64,000 nt of DNA from Phoebastria nigripes (lineage: Eukaryota > Chordata > Aves > Procellariiformes > Diomedeidae). The stretch is taken from assembly GCA_035582835.1 (NCBI GenBank), contig JAYKAV010002552.1, positions 702,499 through 766,498 on the forward strand. Direction: 5' to 3'. A program made the position numbers and the translations under genes. Each line of letters begins with the position of its first letter. Position 1 is the first letter of the stretch. Positions 1-12,059 of the stretch are shown one piece after another. Under the pieces are notes generated by a model. The model was not told the origin of the DNA. It searched no databases and saw only the letters and a list, made by a program, of their open reading frames with translations.

Positions 1-3000
1 GCCTTATATAAATACAAATCAGCCTGGAGACTGTAAAGTAAATACAAACAAAATTCCTTTACTCCAGCCCAGGAGCAAAAAGAGGAATGGAGAAAGGTTC
101 AACTGTTTTCTTTCCTCCTTCTCGGCATAGGAGATAGCCAATATATAAGTACCCCTCTGGAATTCACAGTGTATTATATAGTACCTATTTCTGCTAAACC
201 CTGAGTCTATACTAGGAAGAAAGACCTTATCTTTCTTCAAAGAAAGGTTACATGTCTGCTGCTATAACCTGCATTTCTTCTTGCCCCGCTTGAGAATCGC
301 TGCTGGCATTTAAATCCCCTGTGCAGGCAACTGTGTTGTTGATGCATCTCTACTGCAACAACACCGTTAGGTCTGGTTCTCCCCGTTCTGCTTTCATCAG
401 CTGCCTTTTGTCATTCTGATCATAAACTCCAGGGACAGGGGCTTTAGTCTGTGTTTTGCAACCTGGCATGATGCAGACTTGGTCTGTGACTGAAACTTAG
501 GGTTATACAAGTAACATATCTGAAATTCAAAACCCTGATAGTTTATTTCTTTTTTCTTTGCAGAAGAATAAAAAAAATAAAAAAAAATTAGGAAAAAAAA
601 AGGGCAGAAAGTTTCAACTTGTGTGTATTTTGTAAAGCCTTAAGAAAACAACCTTATATGGCCCCAACCAAGTTGAACAGTATTCTTTAAAAAAGAAAAC
701 AGTCCTAAATTAAGAGTGGAATTTTAGCCTCAGCTTTGAATTTCCTGGCTTTTGTTGGTTTCTTATATATCCTCATTATTTCAGCGGTGTGTTGTTTTTG
801 GTCTGACTAATATTTAGAAATTGTTCCATCCAACCTTTAGATGTCTACTGTTTGAGAATGATTCATTTCTCTTTGACTTCATGAACAAAATTTGCACAGT
901 GGGTCTTTTTCCTGCTGTTGGTGTGTCTCTCCCTGCTCCCTGCTCCAGACTCCATTTCGTTCTATCGTAATAACCTGTGCGGTTGCCTTGCAGCTTCAGA
1001 GCGGTGTGCATTTCAAACTGGGAGCTGTACCTTTGCGGGGATGTGGTTTAGGGAGACCGACAGTCATTTTGCTGGCCCAGGATGAACAGCCTGAATGAAA
1101 TACACCAGCACAGCGGTACGAGTTGGTACTCAGATGGGATGCTGGCAGCAATTCTTAACTCAAGTACTGAGTTATTCCAGTGGGGTTTGAATAAATACTT
1201 GAGAGAAGAAATTAAAAAATTTGTGAAAATAGAATTTAAAAACCTCTTTACAATACATTTATTTTTAGATGATTAAATATTTTGTCAAAGGTATTCCATA
1301 GGTTTGCACAATAGTAATTGTGCAATAATAGCAGTGATTTGGGCTCCCTGGCCCACTGGGTAGACTGCTGTCAGTGTTAGAAAAACAGCTATCGCTTCCT
1401 GGTATANTCATCCTGAACCAACATGAAGTATCCAGAGTGCTCTGTTCTTTGGCAGTAAGTTATAGATAATCCTCTAATTTAAGTTTATGAATGCCAGGGA
1501 TCATGTAGTATCCAGAAGCAGCAATTCTACAGTGTGCCAAGAGGTACAGTGTCTTCCTGATATGCATAACCAAGGCAAGGATAAAACCATGTGGCAAGCC
1601 TGAGCCTACCCTTCCTTAGCGCGTCCTGCTTGTCGTAATGGGGTATGTGCAGCAGCTCCCACCCTGGGAAAGAGAGGAAGGATTGCCAGGGCACAGAGTG
1701 GCTGATGCAACCAGCACTGCCAGCGCCTCTTATATCCATCTCCCTCTCCTGCAAGGAACTGCAGGGCATATATACCCTGCTGCCATACCCCGCTCTTCTA
1801 GTGACAGTCAGGACGCCAGTCCCGTCTTCTGTTCAGTAAACTGTACCATGCCTCTTTTTTCAGAATTTGTTTGGAAGCTAAGGACAACTAAAAGACAGGT
1901 TAGGCAACCAACAACTTAATTGTCACGGTTAGAAGGAAGATCTGTAATGCACTACACCAGAAATTAATTTGATCTGTTACAAAAGCCTCCATTAAAGAGA
2001 TGCTGTTTGCAAAGATTGGTGTAAAAGCAGAGTGGGACATGGGAAAAAACAGAAGAGGAATAAAAGCAATAAAAATTGATCACTGCTGATGCAAAGATTT
2101 CCCTGGTTTTTATTTGAAAAGATCCATTTCTAAGGTTCTTACAAAGACAGAGGAACAATTTTTTTTTTTTTTTGGTGCAATTTGTTTTGCAGATATATAT
2201 TTCCAAAATCTTTCAGTATGCCTGATATTAGTTTCTGAGCCACAATCTTCAGAGTAAATGTCACATGGAAAAAAATTCTGTTGCTGGTTAGGCATAGGAT
2301 TTCTCCTGGCATTGCATAATATCAAGTCTTGTGATCTATTTACATTTAAAACTTGTAAAATTAATGAATGAACGAACACAGAGGGCCCTTGTCTGTTTGC
2401 AGAATTTCTGAATTACACTGATTTTCTTATTTAATTTTTAAAGACTGTAAGTATTCAGTTTTAACCAAGATTTAGTTTTCAGCAATGCAAATTTTTCTTA
2501 AGACTAACAACAGATGTTAGCAATATACCCACATTCAAGAACACATTTTGTATGTGACCAAACTCTATGTAATTGCCACATCATTTGCTAAATTGGCATT
2601 ACAAACAAGTCTCAGGGGAAGTAACATGATTCCTTCTGTATGTCATCACTCTTGAAATTTCCACAGTAAAGAATCAGTGCTTAAAGCTCTTCTTTCTATA
2701 CCGACATCTCAGATAAAAAAGCTTATAGTCAGGACTTGCTGTTTCCCAAGAACCTGGTATAGCCTTGTTTTACTACCACAAGTGCACTTTCACATGGGAC
2801 AAGCATTTGTGTCGTGTTGCCTTGCAAACAAGCCTCCGTATCTGCCTCTTATAGAACTAAGTGTGCTATACCATGTATTTAAATAGTGGCAGACTGTGGA
2901 GAAGCAACAGTACAGAACTTAACTTTTTTGTCACTTAATTAGTCTCAATATACAAGTCATGTAGTTTCATGGTACTTGTTAGAGCTCTCCTATCACTGTG

Positions 3001-3899
3001 GTTATTGCCCATGCCACTCCAGACTGGAAATACTAAACAGAAACAGTACTTTTCNTTTCTCTGGCTAACGTAACCCATCAAATTACCTCTATCTGCCACA
3101 GATGCTATTCCAACTTTATTATATTACAAGTAAATGTGTTTGGAATGATGTCTGGCTATCAGCATTTTGTCATTAGAGGAGAGAAAAGAAGACCAATGGT
3201 AGACAGATATTACTATCTAGACTGTAATGAGTCCCTAAGGAAAATTTAAGGGGTAATTGTAACAAGCCTCTGGGTGGACCAAAAAAATATTAGTCAGATC
3301 TCGTCTGTTCTCCAACTTCCTTCTTTCTTTAAACTGTCAACACTTTCCATGCTTTTTGGCTCAAAACGCCTGTCTTCATCTCAGCTAAGCTCCATATAGC
3401 TTTTTACTTCCTTACAAAGTTTTCAAAAAGCTTAAGAGGCTTCTTAAAGTGTCATTTTGTATGTGGTAGTAAATCCAGCTGAACTGGATGCACTAATGAA
3501 TTTGTCAGAGTATTTATATGGAAGAGATGTGGGGAAAAAGTTCACGCTGTAATCTGTGCATCTCTAACATGGAAGTATCTGCCAAAACCGAGAGCTTGGT
3601 GTCTCTACTTGACTAATGCCTTTCTACAGAAAACATCTGACTGCTAACACTAGAAATGGACCCTTTGTTNAAGGCAATGGATATTGAACAACACCTAGAA
3701 AAAGGGACCAAATGTATGATTTCATCATGGACAGTTTTACTCTTTATTTTGCTACAGGAAAATTGAAGTCTTCGTTTTCACGACTATTTAAGTAACTCTG
3801 TTTCCAGTCCCAAAATATTTTCCAGTTCAAATAGTCAGTGAAATAAAGATCTCTCCCTTTGATGGAATAAAGATGGTTTCCTGTTCTAGGTGTGTTCTT

Positions 3900-3960
3900 T
3901 TAGGTGTCTGCTAGGACACCTAAGCCCAAGTTTCTAGAGCTGACTTTGGAAAAGGGCAAC
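3900..3960. repeat. Ancient repeat relic with 9-bp inverted repeat
   Basis: A perfect inverted repeat is visible: TTAGGTGTC at 3900-3908, six bases, then GACACCTAA at 3915-3923. It is followed by AAGCCCAAG. From memory, 'aggcacctaagtcc' strings of this type belong to an old palindromic interspersed repeat that is common in turtles and crocodilians and decayed in birds. I cannot name the Repbase family. The inverted repeat is certain; the family assignment is tentative. Confidence 0.4.
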
Positions 3961-4772
3961 TGCAACAGCCCAACGCCCATTTGTTTTTTCCATGCTGTTT
4001 GGTGTCCTTATGTTACTCTCAGCACTTAAATCAAGACATAGAGAGACAAGATAGTATTAGGAACATANAGAATATTGAATATTAACATGTGATATCAAAC
4101 AAAGAAATAAATATTCTCTGAGATGGTGGCAAGAGGCATACAGTGGGGAACACTGTGATGAAATTCAGAAAAGTTATGGCGATAGCTATTAGGCATGGCA
4201 TAGTGTCCTAGCAGATTGCCAGATTACTCTGGTTCTTGGTTTATTTAAAGATGGTCTGGAGGATCTATTGTAAGGCTGCAGTCTTGTCTAAGCTCCTTGG
4301 TTAATTTGTTAAGTTTTTTGTCCTGTGGAAATAATATTCTGAATGTGAGCTATAGGTGCTGCTTGGTACCCCCTAACTGTGGTGCTTGTCCGAGGTGGAT
4401 ATTAGCTCTATGTGACTATTGGAGTTCACGACCAATGTTTATTCCTTACGTGACACAGAAGAAGTGAATTCTCAGAGAATTATTGGATCCTGCTCCATTT
4501 CTCCTAGAGCACCTCAGACCTGCTGAATGCTGCTGAGAAAACCCACCTGTAGGCCAGGGTGGAAAAGCTTGCAAACTCCTCGCCATTTCAGGCCAGTAGA
4601 GAAAGAAGCCAAGGAGCTCTCAATATTTATATTTAGACCTAGAGATGCATATTTTTTCTTTTTTTTTTCTCTTTTTTTATGAGGGGGGACCAGACTGGGA
4701 GAGTCAAAAACTTGTTGAGCTTAGGACAAAAATAGCACATTTCTCTGCATTTTCTTTTTCTTCTCTCACAGT

Positions 4773-4806
4773 TTCCTCCATTGACTTTGGTTCAGCTCTC
4801 ACTGGA
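4773..4806. repeat. Short relic of ancient amniote repeat
   Basis: The string CCTCCATTGACTTTGGTTC, followed by AGCTCTCACTGG, resembles the 'ccattgacttcaatggagct' core of an old amniote interspersed repeat. The match is short and diverged, so chance is possible. Confidence 0.3.
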
Positions 4807-6497
4807 CCAACAAGCCCTGAGAGCTCCTATAAAACTCTAAAGTAAAAAAGAGTGTGCCTGCCAGGTGGGATTTTTTTTCCCAAGTGCTCACAGCTCTAAT
4901 TTTCACCACATGTGAACAAGTGTTTGCAGTTTTAAAGATGTGTTGAGTAATTGCACATGCGAGACATCTTCTCTTTAATGTTCCCAGTGTGTTCAAAGCT
5001 TTTCCGTGAGAACACCCCTGTTAACAATGGAGTTGTGGCCTTTAGCTTATGCTTAAGCGGGTACTGCTTTGTGTTGAAATATAATTGGTAGCACTTGCCT
5101 ATTCTTATTCCCTTAGCTTAGCTAATGAAAGACACTGCTATAATCTACTTCTCTCAGGATCAGGGTCTGAGCCTAGAAAATCTCTCTCTACAAGGTGGTG
5201 GAAAGTCTTCTGCAACTACCATTACTGTAGGTACCATTTCTTTTTGTATCAAAATAGGAAACAAGGAGGCTTGTAGCCTCCTCTGTTGGGTGAGGCTGTA
5301 AAATGAGGTGCTGCTTTTACACACCAATAAAAGGGAAGACCCCCCCTATGCAAAAGAGATTTGTGATCTGTCAGACAGACGAGATGTGCAGGATACCTGG
5401 TCACCTTCCCTGGGACACCANAGAAATGATGTGCCACAGCCTCAGCGGCGACTGAACAGTTTTCAACACAGCTGAAGAGGAGGGAGAGTTTTATCATCGG
5501 CCCTGATCACCCTCTTTCCATGCACTGATAACTGGGAGAGGGATGACTTAGGCGATGTTATTTCAGTGCATCACCCTCCAAAAACCCTGTCTTTAGGGGA
5601 AACTCTCATAGCCTGCTTGAATGTCCTGTAGGACTGAGTCCAGCCACCATCTGCAAGAGCGTAAACCAAAGAAGAATGGGTTTGGAGGGCTGATAGAGCT
5701 GTGGGACACAAATGAAGTACAAATTGTAGAAAATGAGATTTGAAAGCAGGTGAGGGAACAAATGTAATTGCTGTGAGATAGGACTCAGATAACAACCGTG
5801 TTTTCTTGGTTTCTGTAGGTTGATATTCTCCTGCCCAGTAATTCTGTGCCAAAGTGGTACTGAAATGTGTATTACCCCCAAAATTGGCTGCCTTTAATCA
5901 TTACTAGAAATGGAATTAAAAACAATGTATTGTTGAACCTCATAGTGAGAAAACTGTAACTATTCTCTTTTCCTCCATTGGTCTGAAAATGTTGTATAGT
6001 CTGGGGTTTTATTTGAAATAACACACGGTAAATAGCCTGGTAAATGTTTTGTAACTTTTAGGAACTATAATTAAAAATCATTTACTCCAGTTATTTCTGG
6101 AAAGTGGCTGATGATAGCCTGTTCTGCACTGCCCTCTGCACGGGGGGAGCACTGAGCCACCCATCTCTCCTTACTATGCTTGGAGGAACATCAAAAGTGC
6201 CTACAACAAAGACATGGTTTTTAAATCCAAGCAAATGAGCTGCAAGCACCACTTACATTTATATTTTCGTAGTGATCAAAAGTTTCGGTCAAGACCACCA
6301 CCTTATTGGGCCATGTGCCGTACAAGGAAGGCACAGTCCCTGTCCCACAAAATGTGCTTGACTTGAGTCAGACACAAAATGGAAGTTGCACAACTGTGGC
6401 CGAGCAGCCATGTCTTGGGGCAACCCTCACCAACAAATTTGCAGGCTGAACCCCTCCAGCAGGTCACATATACAGAAGCGTGTGAGTGCGTTCTCCC

Positions 6498-6590
6498 TTT
6501 GAGCTAACACAGCTGCTCTTTAAGCTGCAAATGGAAACGCTCATGCTTTTCAGATCCAGAGGTCTCCGGTTCAATCTCTATAGATAAACT
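6498..6590 (+). repeat. tRNA-like SINE relic
   Basis: Around GAGCTAACACAGCTGCTCTT the sequence resembles tRNA-derived SINE heads that I recall from reptile genomes. It ends in a B-box-like GGTTCAATCTC at 6568-6578 (RNA polymerase III consensus GGTTCRANNCC). No full cloverleaf or acceptor stem can be folded by eye, so this is not called as a tRNA gene. It is probably a decayed retroposon. The family name is unknown to me. Confidence 0.4.
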
Positions 6591-7019
6591 CTCTGGAGAT
6601 GTGCTTACAGTTACAGTGTAATTCAAGGCAGGAAAAACAAGTGAGCACTTTTAGATTATCAACACCCTCAGAAAGAAATCTGTTCATTAGAGTTATGACA
6701 GGCCCAGTGATTCATGGGTTGGAAAGAGGTTAATATGCATTTGTAGATATAAAACAGAGCCGATCAGAACAGATTGAGTTCCCTCAGTAGTAGCTTATTA
6801 CCAAAGAATTAAAGGTTGCAGTGGGATCTGCATCTAAAATTGGAGGAAACTGCTTGGCCAGAAACGCTTTGGTGCTATTATTGTTTTTAACTTGAATTGC
6901 TCTTTTCCCTTGTTGGTATTTGCTCTATGATGTATGTGTGGAGAGCAACAGTAACACTTCTCCAGAACGGTATAAACTTGTCATATTAAATTTCATTTGG
7001 AAATTAAAAGGTTTCTAAT

Positions 7020-7165
7020 CAGCAGAGCAGTGAAGTTCTGGAACAGCCTTCCAGGAAAAATGGAGGCCAATAAATTTAACCATAATGAAGCCTGAGCAGT
7101 TTATAAAAGGGATTATATGACATAGTCCTTAGAATATTAGGGGACTGAAATTGATGATCTATGCA
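7020..7165 (+). mobile_element. Ancient CR1/L3-type LINE relic (ORF2 C-terminal end)
   Basis: On the plus strand, TTCTGGAACAGCCTTCCAGG and the bases after it translate to FWNSLPGKMEANKF. This resembles the conserved 'LWNSLPxxVVEAK' motif near the C-terminus of the CR1 ORF2 protein, the LINE endonuclease/reverse transcriptase. Downstream, GTTTATAAAAGGGATTATAT matches the usual 'agtttataaaggggatt' of old CR1 copies. Stop codons and indels follow, so it is a fossil. A second relic on the opposite strand lies about 0.7-0.8 kb downstream. Confidence 0.65.
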
Positions 7166-7864
7166 GCTCGTTTTCTGAACTGTAGTCCTATGTCTGGATA
7201 TTACAGCTCTTCTCTCACAATGCATTTTTGCAGATAATTCTGTGATCATTGCTGCATGAAGAATACCGGACAGTAGATCCCGGAGTACTGTTTTGTGGTG
7301 CCCCATGTTTACAGCTGCTAATTTTCAGTTTAAAAATATATGCTATATCAAATTATTTTAATGTTACTTCTTTATGCAGGCAATTGAGGTGGTTGTTACA
7401 GGACTGAAGGGAATCTAACATAACACAAGAACAGCTGTAGCAGGTTACAGGTCCAGTTAACCCAGTACCTTGTCTCCAACTATGGCTGAAAGAAAAGACT
7501 TAATGAGCGGAGCAAGACTGTGGTAGTACTTCTTAGAAGTACTTTCCTAACTTCCAACAATTTGATGCCTAGGGACTTCCCAGAAGTCAGATCTAGTTCC
7601 TCTGGGATTCCTAAGCCCTCCTCTGATTTTTCTTCTCTGAATTCAAGCAGCCACTTTTTTAACACATGAAGACTTTTGCAAGGGCTTCCACAGCAGACCT
7701 GCACACTGCATGGAGAAGCATTTCCTTTTGATGCTGCCTGCTTGCTTAATTTCATGAACAGAGAACAACAGTAAGTATCCAGCCTATTGCAGAGGTACTC
7801 ACACTGCCATTCAGCCGTCTCTTTTCCAGGTTGAACCATCCTGATCTGCCTGTGTAGAATCCAG
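7166..7864. other. Non-coding stretch between CR1 relics
   Basis: A 119-codon open frame lies on the minus strand at 7480-7839. It has no recognisable domain, no clear splice context and no repeats. I treat it as a chance frame. Confidence 0.6.
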
Positions 7865-8160
7865 CCTTACCTTGATTATCCTTGCCACACGTATAAGGAC
7901 CTTTTCTCTTCTGTTATAGCCTTTCTGAGACAGGGAGACACTAAAACTACAGATAGCATTCAAGATTCACACACACCACAGATTGATATGTTGACGTAAA
8001 GGTGCTCGTTCTTTGTTTTGTTGTCTAATCCTTTCCTAACATCCTAATATTCAGTTTTCTTTTTTCAATAGCTGCTAAGTACCGAGCTATTTTCATAGAA
8101 CTTTCTATTCTGATCTCCAAATCTCATTCTTGAGTGGCTTCAAGCCCACTACTTAAGACT
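7865..8160 (-). mobile_element. Ancient CR1 LINE relic, reverse strand
   Basis: Read on the plus strand, 'ctaatcctttcctaacatcc' and 'ctcattcttgagtggc' match the reverse complement of the thumb region of CR1 ORF2. In better copies that region encodes a stretch like 'TQERDLGVIVDSSL' followed by 'KKANRMLGIIRKG'. Several stops and small indels break the frame here. The part from about 7985 to 8150 is the best supported; 7865-7985 is only suggestive. It is a dead copy with no expected product. Confidence 0.55.
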
Positions 8161-11100
8161 TTTTTTTGATGTAGTCCTAGGTTATATTTTAGTAGAAAAT
8201 ATTTCCAGTGTCCCTTACCATTACTGGAAGCTGCTCTTGAGCATGAATATACACTTTTCCCTCCTCCATTAAGAGAGAGACTCAGTCTTAATTCAACCTC
8301 CAAACCCCCAGTTGAAGTTAGCTTCTAGTTTATTTCTATGTCTGTTTTCCATTATAAAACAAGATACAATCTGTATCTGTCTGCAATTTCTGGTTGACTC
8401 AACACAGCACAGCTGCATAAGGATTACAGCTCTTGTTACTTGTTGGAGATCCAGCTAATTGCTCCAGCTACGGAGAGTATCTTCTTAGTAGCATGTGAAA
8501 CCTGGGACGTTATCAGGACTTTGTTTAGAGACCAGCTCTGAAATGAACCATTCAATTAAGAATAATTTTTTAAAAATTCCTCCCTTCCCCCCCCCCCAAA
8601 AAAAAAAAAAAAAGTGAAGTTAAATAATTCATGGTCTTTGTAACAGGAAGAAAAAAAGCAGGCACATTTGGGGCCTTTTCTTAGATGTTTTGATGCTCAT
8701 AGAAACAATGGATTTCAGTGTTTACTGTCTGTATTATTTAGGTTACTGGAGAGTGCATTTATAAGCAAATGCAGGAGTTTCCCACCAACAGTGGAGTCTG
8801 TGGGAAATAATAGTAGTAGTCTGGAATGTCAGCACATTTCCTTCTTACTTAGCTTTATTTAGTCTTTACCACTAATTGCTATCCATTTTTGGCTGCTAAT
8901 GTTAATTTTTGGCTGATTTTTTCTCTAATCTGCTAATTCCCTGAGAGGTTGTTTCATATAGTTCGGTCAGTAGTTTACATACTTTATCTAGAAACTCATG
9001 GTGTTCTTTTCTTATTCTAAACTGCTACTGAAGCAAAATGGGAACTGCAGCAGACACACATGAACTTCCCCAAAAAGCAGGCTCCACTGATTTTCTGCTT
9101 TGCTAGCGAGTAAATCAGAGTGAACTGGCTAGCTGAAACTCTCGAGTTTTTATTCTTATTTGTTGTATGACCTTACAAAATTCATATGACCTGTGCTGAC
9201 CATCCACAGAAGGAGCTAATTAATAGGGTGTCATAAGGTTTAACCAGTGCTTGTTATAGCTTCTTTAACCCTTGTGGAAAAACTGTTGTTCAATACAATT
9301 GTGGTCACTGACTGACATTTCTGTACGCGTTTCTCCATCCAAGAGAATAGTGACATTTTTTTCAGGGATTTTTCCAACTACGGCTATGAAGATTAAGTAT
9401 TCCTGAGTGAATATAGCTTGATGTTATTAATCACAAANGACAATATAAAAAAGGGTAGCTTTTTTTCACCACTCTGGAAAACATGACCCTACGCACTGCC
9501 TATGGAGAATTTACACTTGTAAGGTTTCTTTGAATAAGAAAACCTAATGGTATGAAACACGTAGGAGTATGGTTGCAACACCCAGCTAATATTTTAGTTT
9601 ATCTGATAGTTCCTGATTAAGTTTACCTTTTAGATACCTCCATCACCTGTGGATATTCAGTCTTTCCCCTCTCTGTTTAAAATGACATGCAGAATACCAA
9701 ACACAAAAGCATTAGTCCTTGTGCAAAATGCTCAGCTCCAAACTGATTGAAGGAAACCGTTGTGCATGAGGGCAGGTAGCAGCAAACAGTGTAAACAGTG
9801 ATATTGATGTAAGATTATAATAGAATGTAGGATTTTTAAAAAAATGGTAAAGTTTGTGGACTGTTTTGTAATCGTTATAGCCATCTAGACTGCTAGTGTA
9901 GCAGCAAGCGTAAAATGCCCTCTGCTTTGCTGTCAATAGTGACACAAACTGCAAAGCCTCTCATACTCAAGCTTTCTATATTTAAGACGCACCACGTCAT
10001 TGATGTAGAGCAATGTTCGGCTGTTGGTATTTAGCTGTAAGCAGCACTAGCAAAAGATTATACTCAATTCAGTCTTATAAGCTTATGCTCTCTTCCACAT
10101 TAGTTTGTATTTCTCCTGCTGAAGTTGGTGCAGTTCACCATGTAAATGTGTGTGTCTAATGTTGTCAAAGAGGAGAATATATTGACCCCATATTTATTCA
10201 AAGAGAACAATAAAGTAGGTTACTGTTTTCTTTACTGGAGGAAATGTTCTGAGTACTTTGAACAAATAATTTTTATATAATGAATAGATCTGTTTTCACA
10301 AGGAAGAAATTTTCAGTTACAGTTCATTTTTCCCCATCAAAAAAAACCCAATCCCAAAACAGCATGTACACAAGCTTTGTGATTGCACTTACTCTTATAA
10401 ACAAACCAGCTAGCACTGCACATCCTGCGGGAGGAAGACCACCCAAATAAATATTAGAGAGACACGTTTGAAAATTCCTTTTCTAAGGCCAAAATTTTGA
10501 CTGAGCTTTTAGGAACTTGACTTTTTGTGCTGCTGGGAAAAACAGTGCAGCTCTTTGTTTGGTGCGTGCTGAGGGAGAGATGCACAGATGCTCTTTCCTG
10601 AAGGATTTTCTTAACTGTCAGTGCTGTTATTTAACAGCAATAATAAATGATAACATTTTGCACTTCTGCAGTCACTTTAATCCAAAGAGCACCAAATGTG
10701 CTCAAAGAGACTCCTCTAGAAGAAACTGTGGGTACAGCTGCAAAGGGCAGGTTTTCCCCAGCTGGGACAAGCTGGACTAAGTCCATCGGCCTCAGCAGCG
10801 AGGGCGTGCTTCTGTGCAAATGTCTTAACTTAAATCAACACAGACCCAAACCCAATGAAAAGTGGTGGCAGGAATGTGGCCTTAGTGATGGAATTACTGT
10901 GAGAGCTGATAGAAATCAATAAGGAAAGTACAGCTTTATCTTGAAGTCTATTTATCGTATTTATTATGGGATAAAGGTTCAAAAAGGGGAAGGCTTTCAA
11001 ATTCGGTAGGCAGTAGCCTGTCTAGCAGTTTGGAAAATTGCCATGCTTTTCATTTCTGCAGGTTAATGTAAAGGAAAGGTGAATCTTTCAATGCAAATGA

Positions 11101-11885
11101 GAAATTAGCTTGTAAACTGTTTGGGACAGAACTGATGTTTTTGTATCTTGGTCAGCTATATTAGGGCAATGGTGTTCTCTTTGAGGTCTCTCTGCATCAC
11201 CCCATGAAAATAAATAACAGGAATAACCAAGGAGAAAGGGTAAATGCTTTGCTTGCGATTTTTACTGCTGGAAAAAAATACAAATGCAAGTCTAAAAAGG
11301 CCCTGCACTCAAAGGGACCTTGTAAGAAAACCTTCAAAGTGTTGCACAGTGCTACAACTCCTCTCTACCATCAGACGTGACTCTCCGTTCACCGTAGGAC
11401 CTGAAGTGATAGTGGGTCTTGTGCTGGGCAAGCAGTTACTGAAAGATCTAGGACTGTAAGATAGCTCTTCATGTCTGGGGAAGCACAACTGTGGGGAAAT
11501 TCATATAGCCATTTTCCTTGCTCTTCGGGTTAGGTTTTCCACAAGCATTCATGTGTCTGACTACTCCTTATTACAGAGGGATTTTAGGGAGGGGATTGTA
11601 AGTGTGGGAACGTGGGTATTTAATGCGTGTGACTGCACTTTGGTAAGCCATTTACAGTATTTATACCAGAATTATTCATAAAGCTCCTTGATCTGGATTA
11701 TCAGTTTTCTTTGTGAGACAGGTAGAACTGGAAAGGGAGCGAGAGGCTCAGGTTTTCTCTTTTTATTGCTTTGATTTCAGCAATTGCTGTTCTACACAGT
11801 GTAGATGTGGAAAAGACAGGCAAGTAAAGCAGGCATGTGCCAGCGTGACGTTATCTGATTCAAAGCTGTAGTAAAAGAATTAGAC
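8161..11885. other. Non-coding stretch, no gene seen
   Basis: AT-rich DNA. It contains the C/A homopolymer junction at 8587-8613 and several poly-A/T runs of under 10 bases. Open frames of up to about 91 codons near 10.5-10.9 kb overlap on both strands and look like noise. Confidence 0.7.
8587..8613. repeat. Homopolymer pair C(11)A(16)
   Basis: Eleven C bases (8587-8597) run directly into sixteen A bases (8598-8613). This is low-complexity sequence that is prone to length errors and polymorphism. Confidence 0.9.
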
Positions 11886-11888
11886 ACA

Positions 11889-12050
11889 ACCCCGGCGTGA
11901 ACCGGGACGCTGGGACGGCCCCAGGCTGCAAGCCAGGAGCGCGCACTGCAAGCAGCTGCTCCGTGCTCCGGGGTCTCTCCTGCATCTGAAACCTTTGTGC
12001 ATCTGGGCATTTCTGCTTGCCAGGCTACTCGGCTGCCTGCGGTGCCGGTG
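11889..12050. other. Local CpG cluster
   Basis: About twelve CpG dinucleotides fall between 11893 and 12047, in strings such as CCCCGGCGTG, CCGGGACGC and GAGCGCGC. The flanking kilobases have very few. This is shorter than a classical CpG island. It could be a hypomethylated regulatory site, a remnant of a GC-rich mobile element, or a recombination-driven GC patch. No TATA box, initiator or open reading frame gives it a promoter identity. Confidence 0.5.
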
Positions 12051-12059
12051 CCACACTGA

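Larger units (their letters stand above)
1..6495. other. Non-coding stretch, no gene seen
   Basis: AT-rich DNA with frequent stops in all six frames. The longest open frames are about 90 codons, overlap on both strands and resemble no protein family I know. Visible landmarks are an A-rich tract around 563-603, a T run near 2159-2174, a T-rich patch near 4653-4678 and isolated ambiguous bases. The 1500-1920 part is less AT-rich and has a TATA-like string near 1768. I could not find the paired ends or the AATAAA that would make it a retroviral LTR. Confidence 0.7.

Noticed and set aside
1520..1920. Possible retroviral LTR, with a TATA-like string near 1768
   Set aside because: No TG...CA termini, target duplication, AATAAA signal or internal retroviral sequence could be identified.
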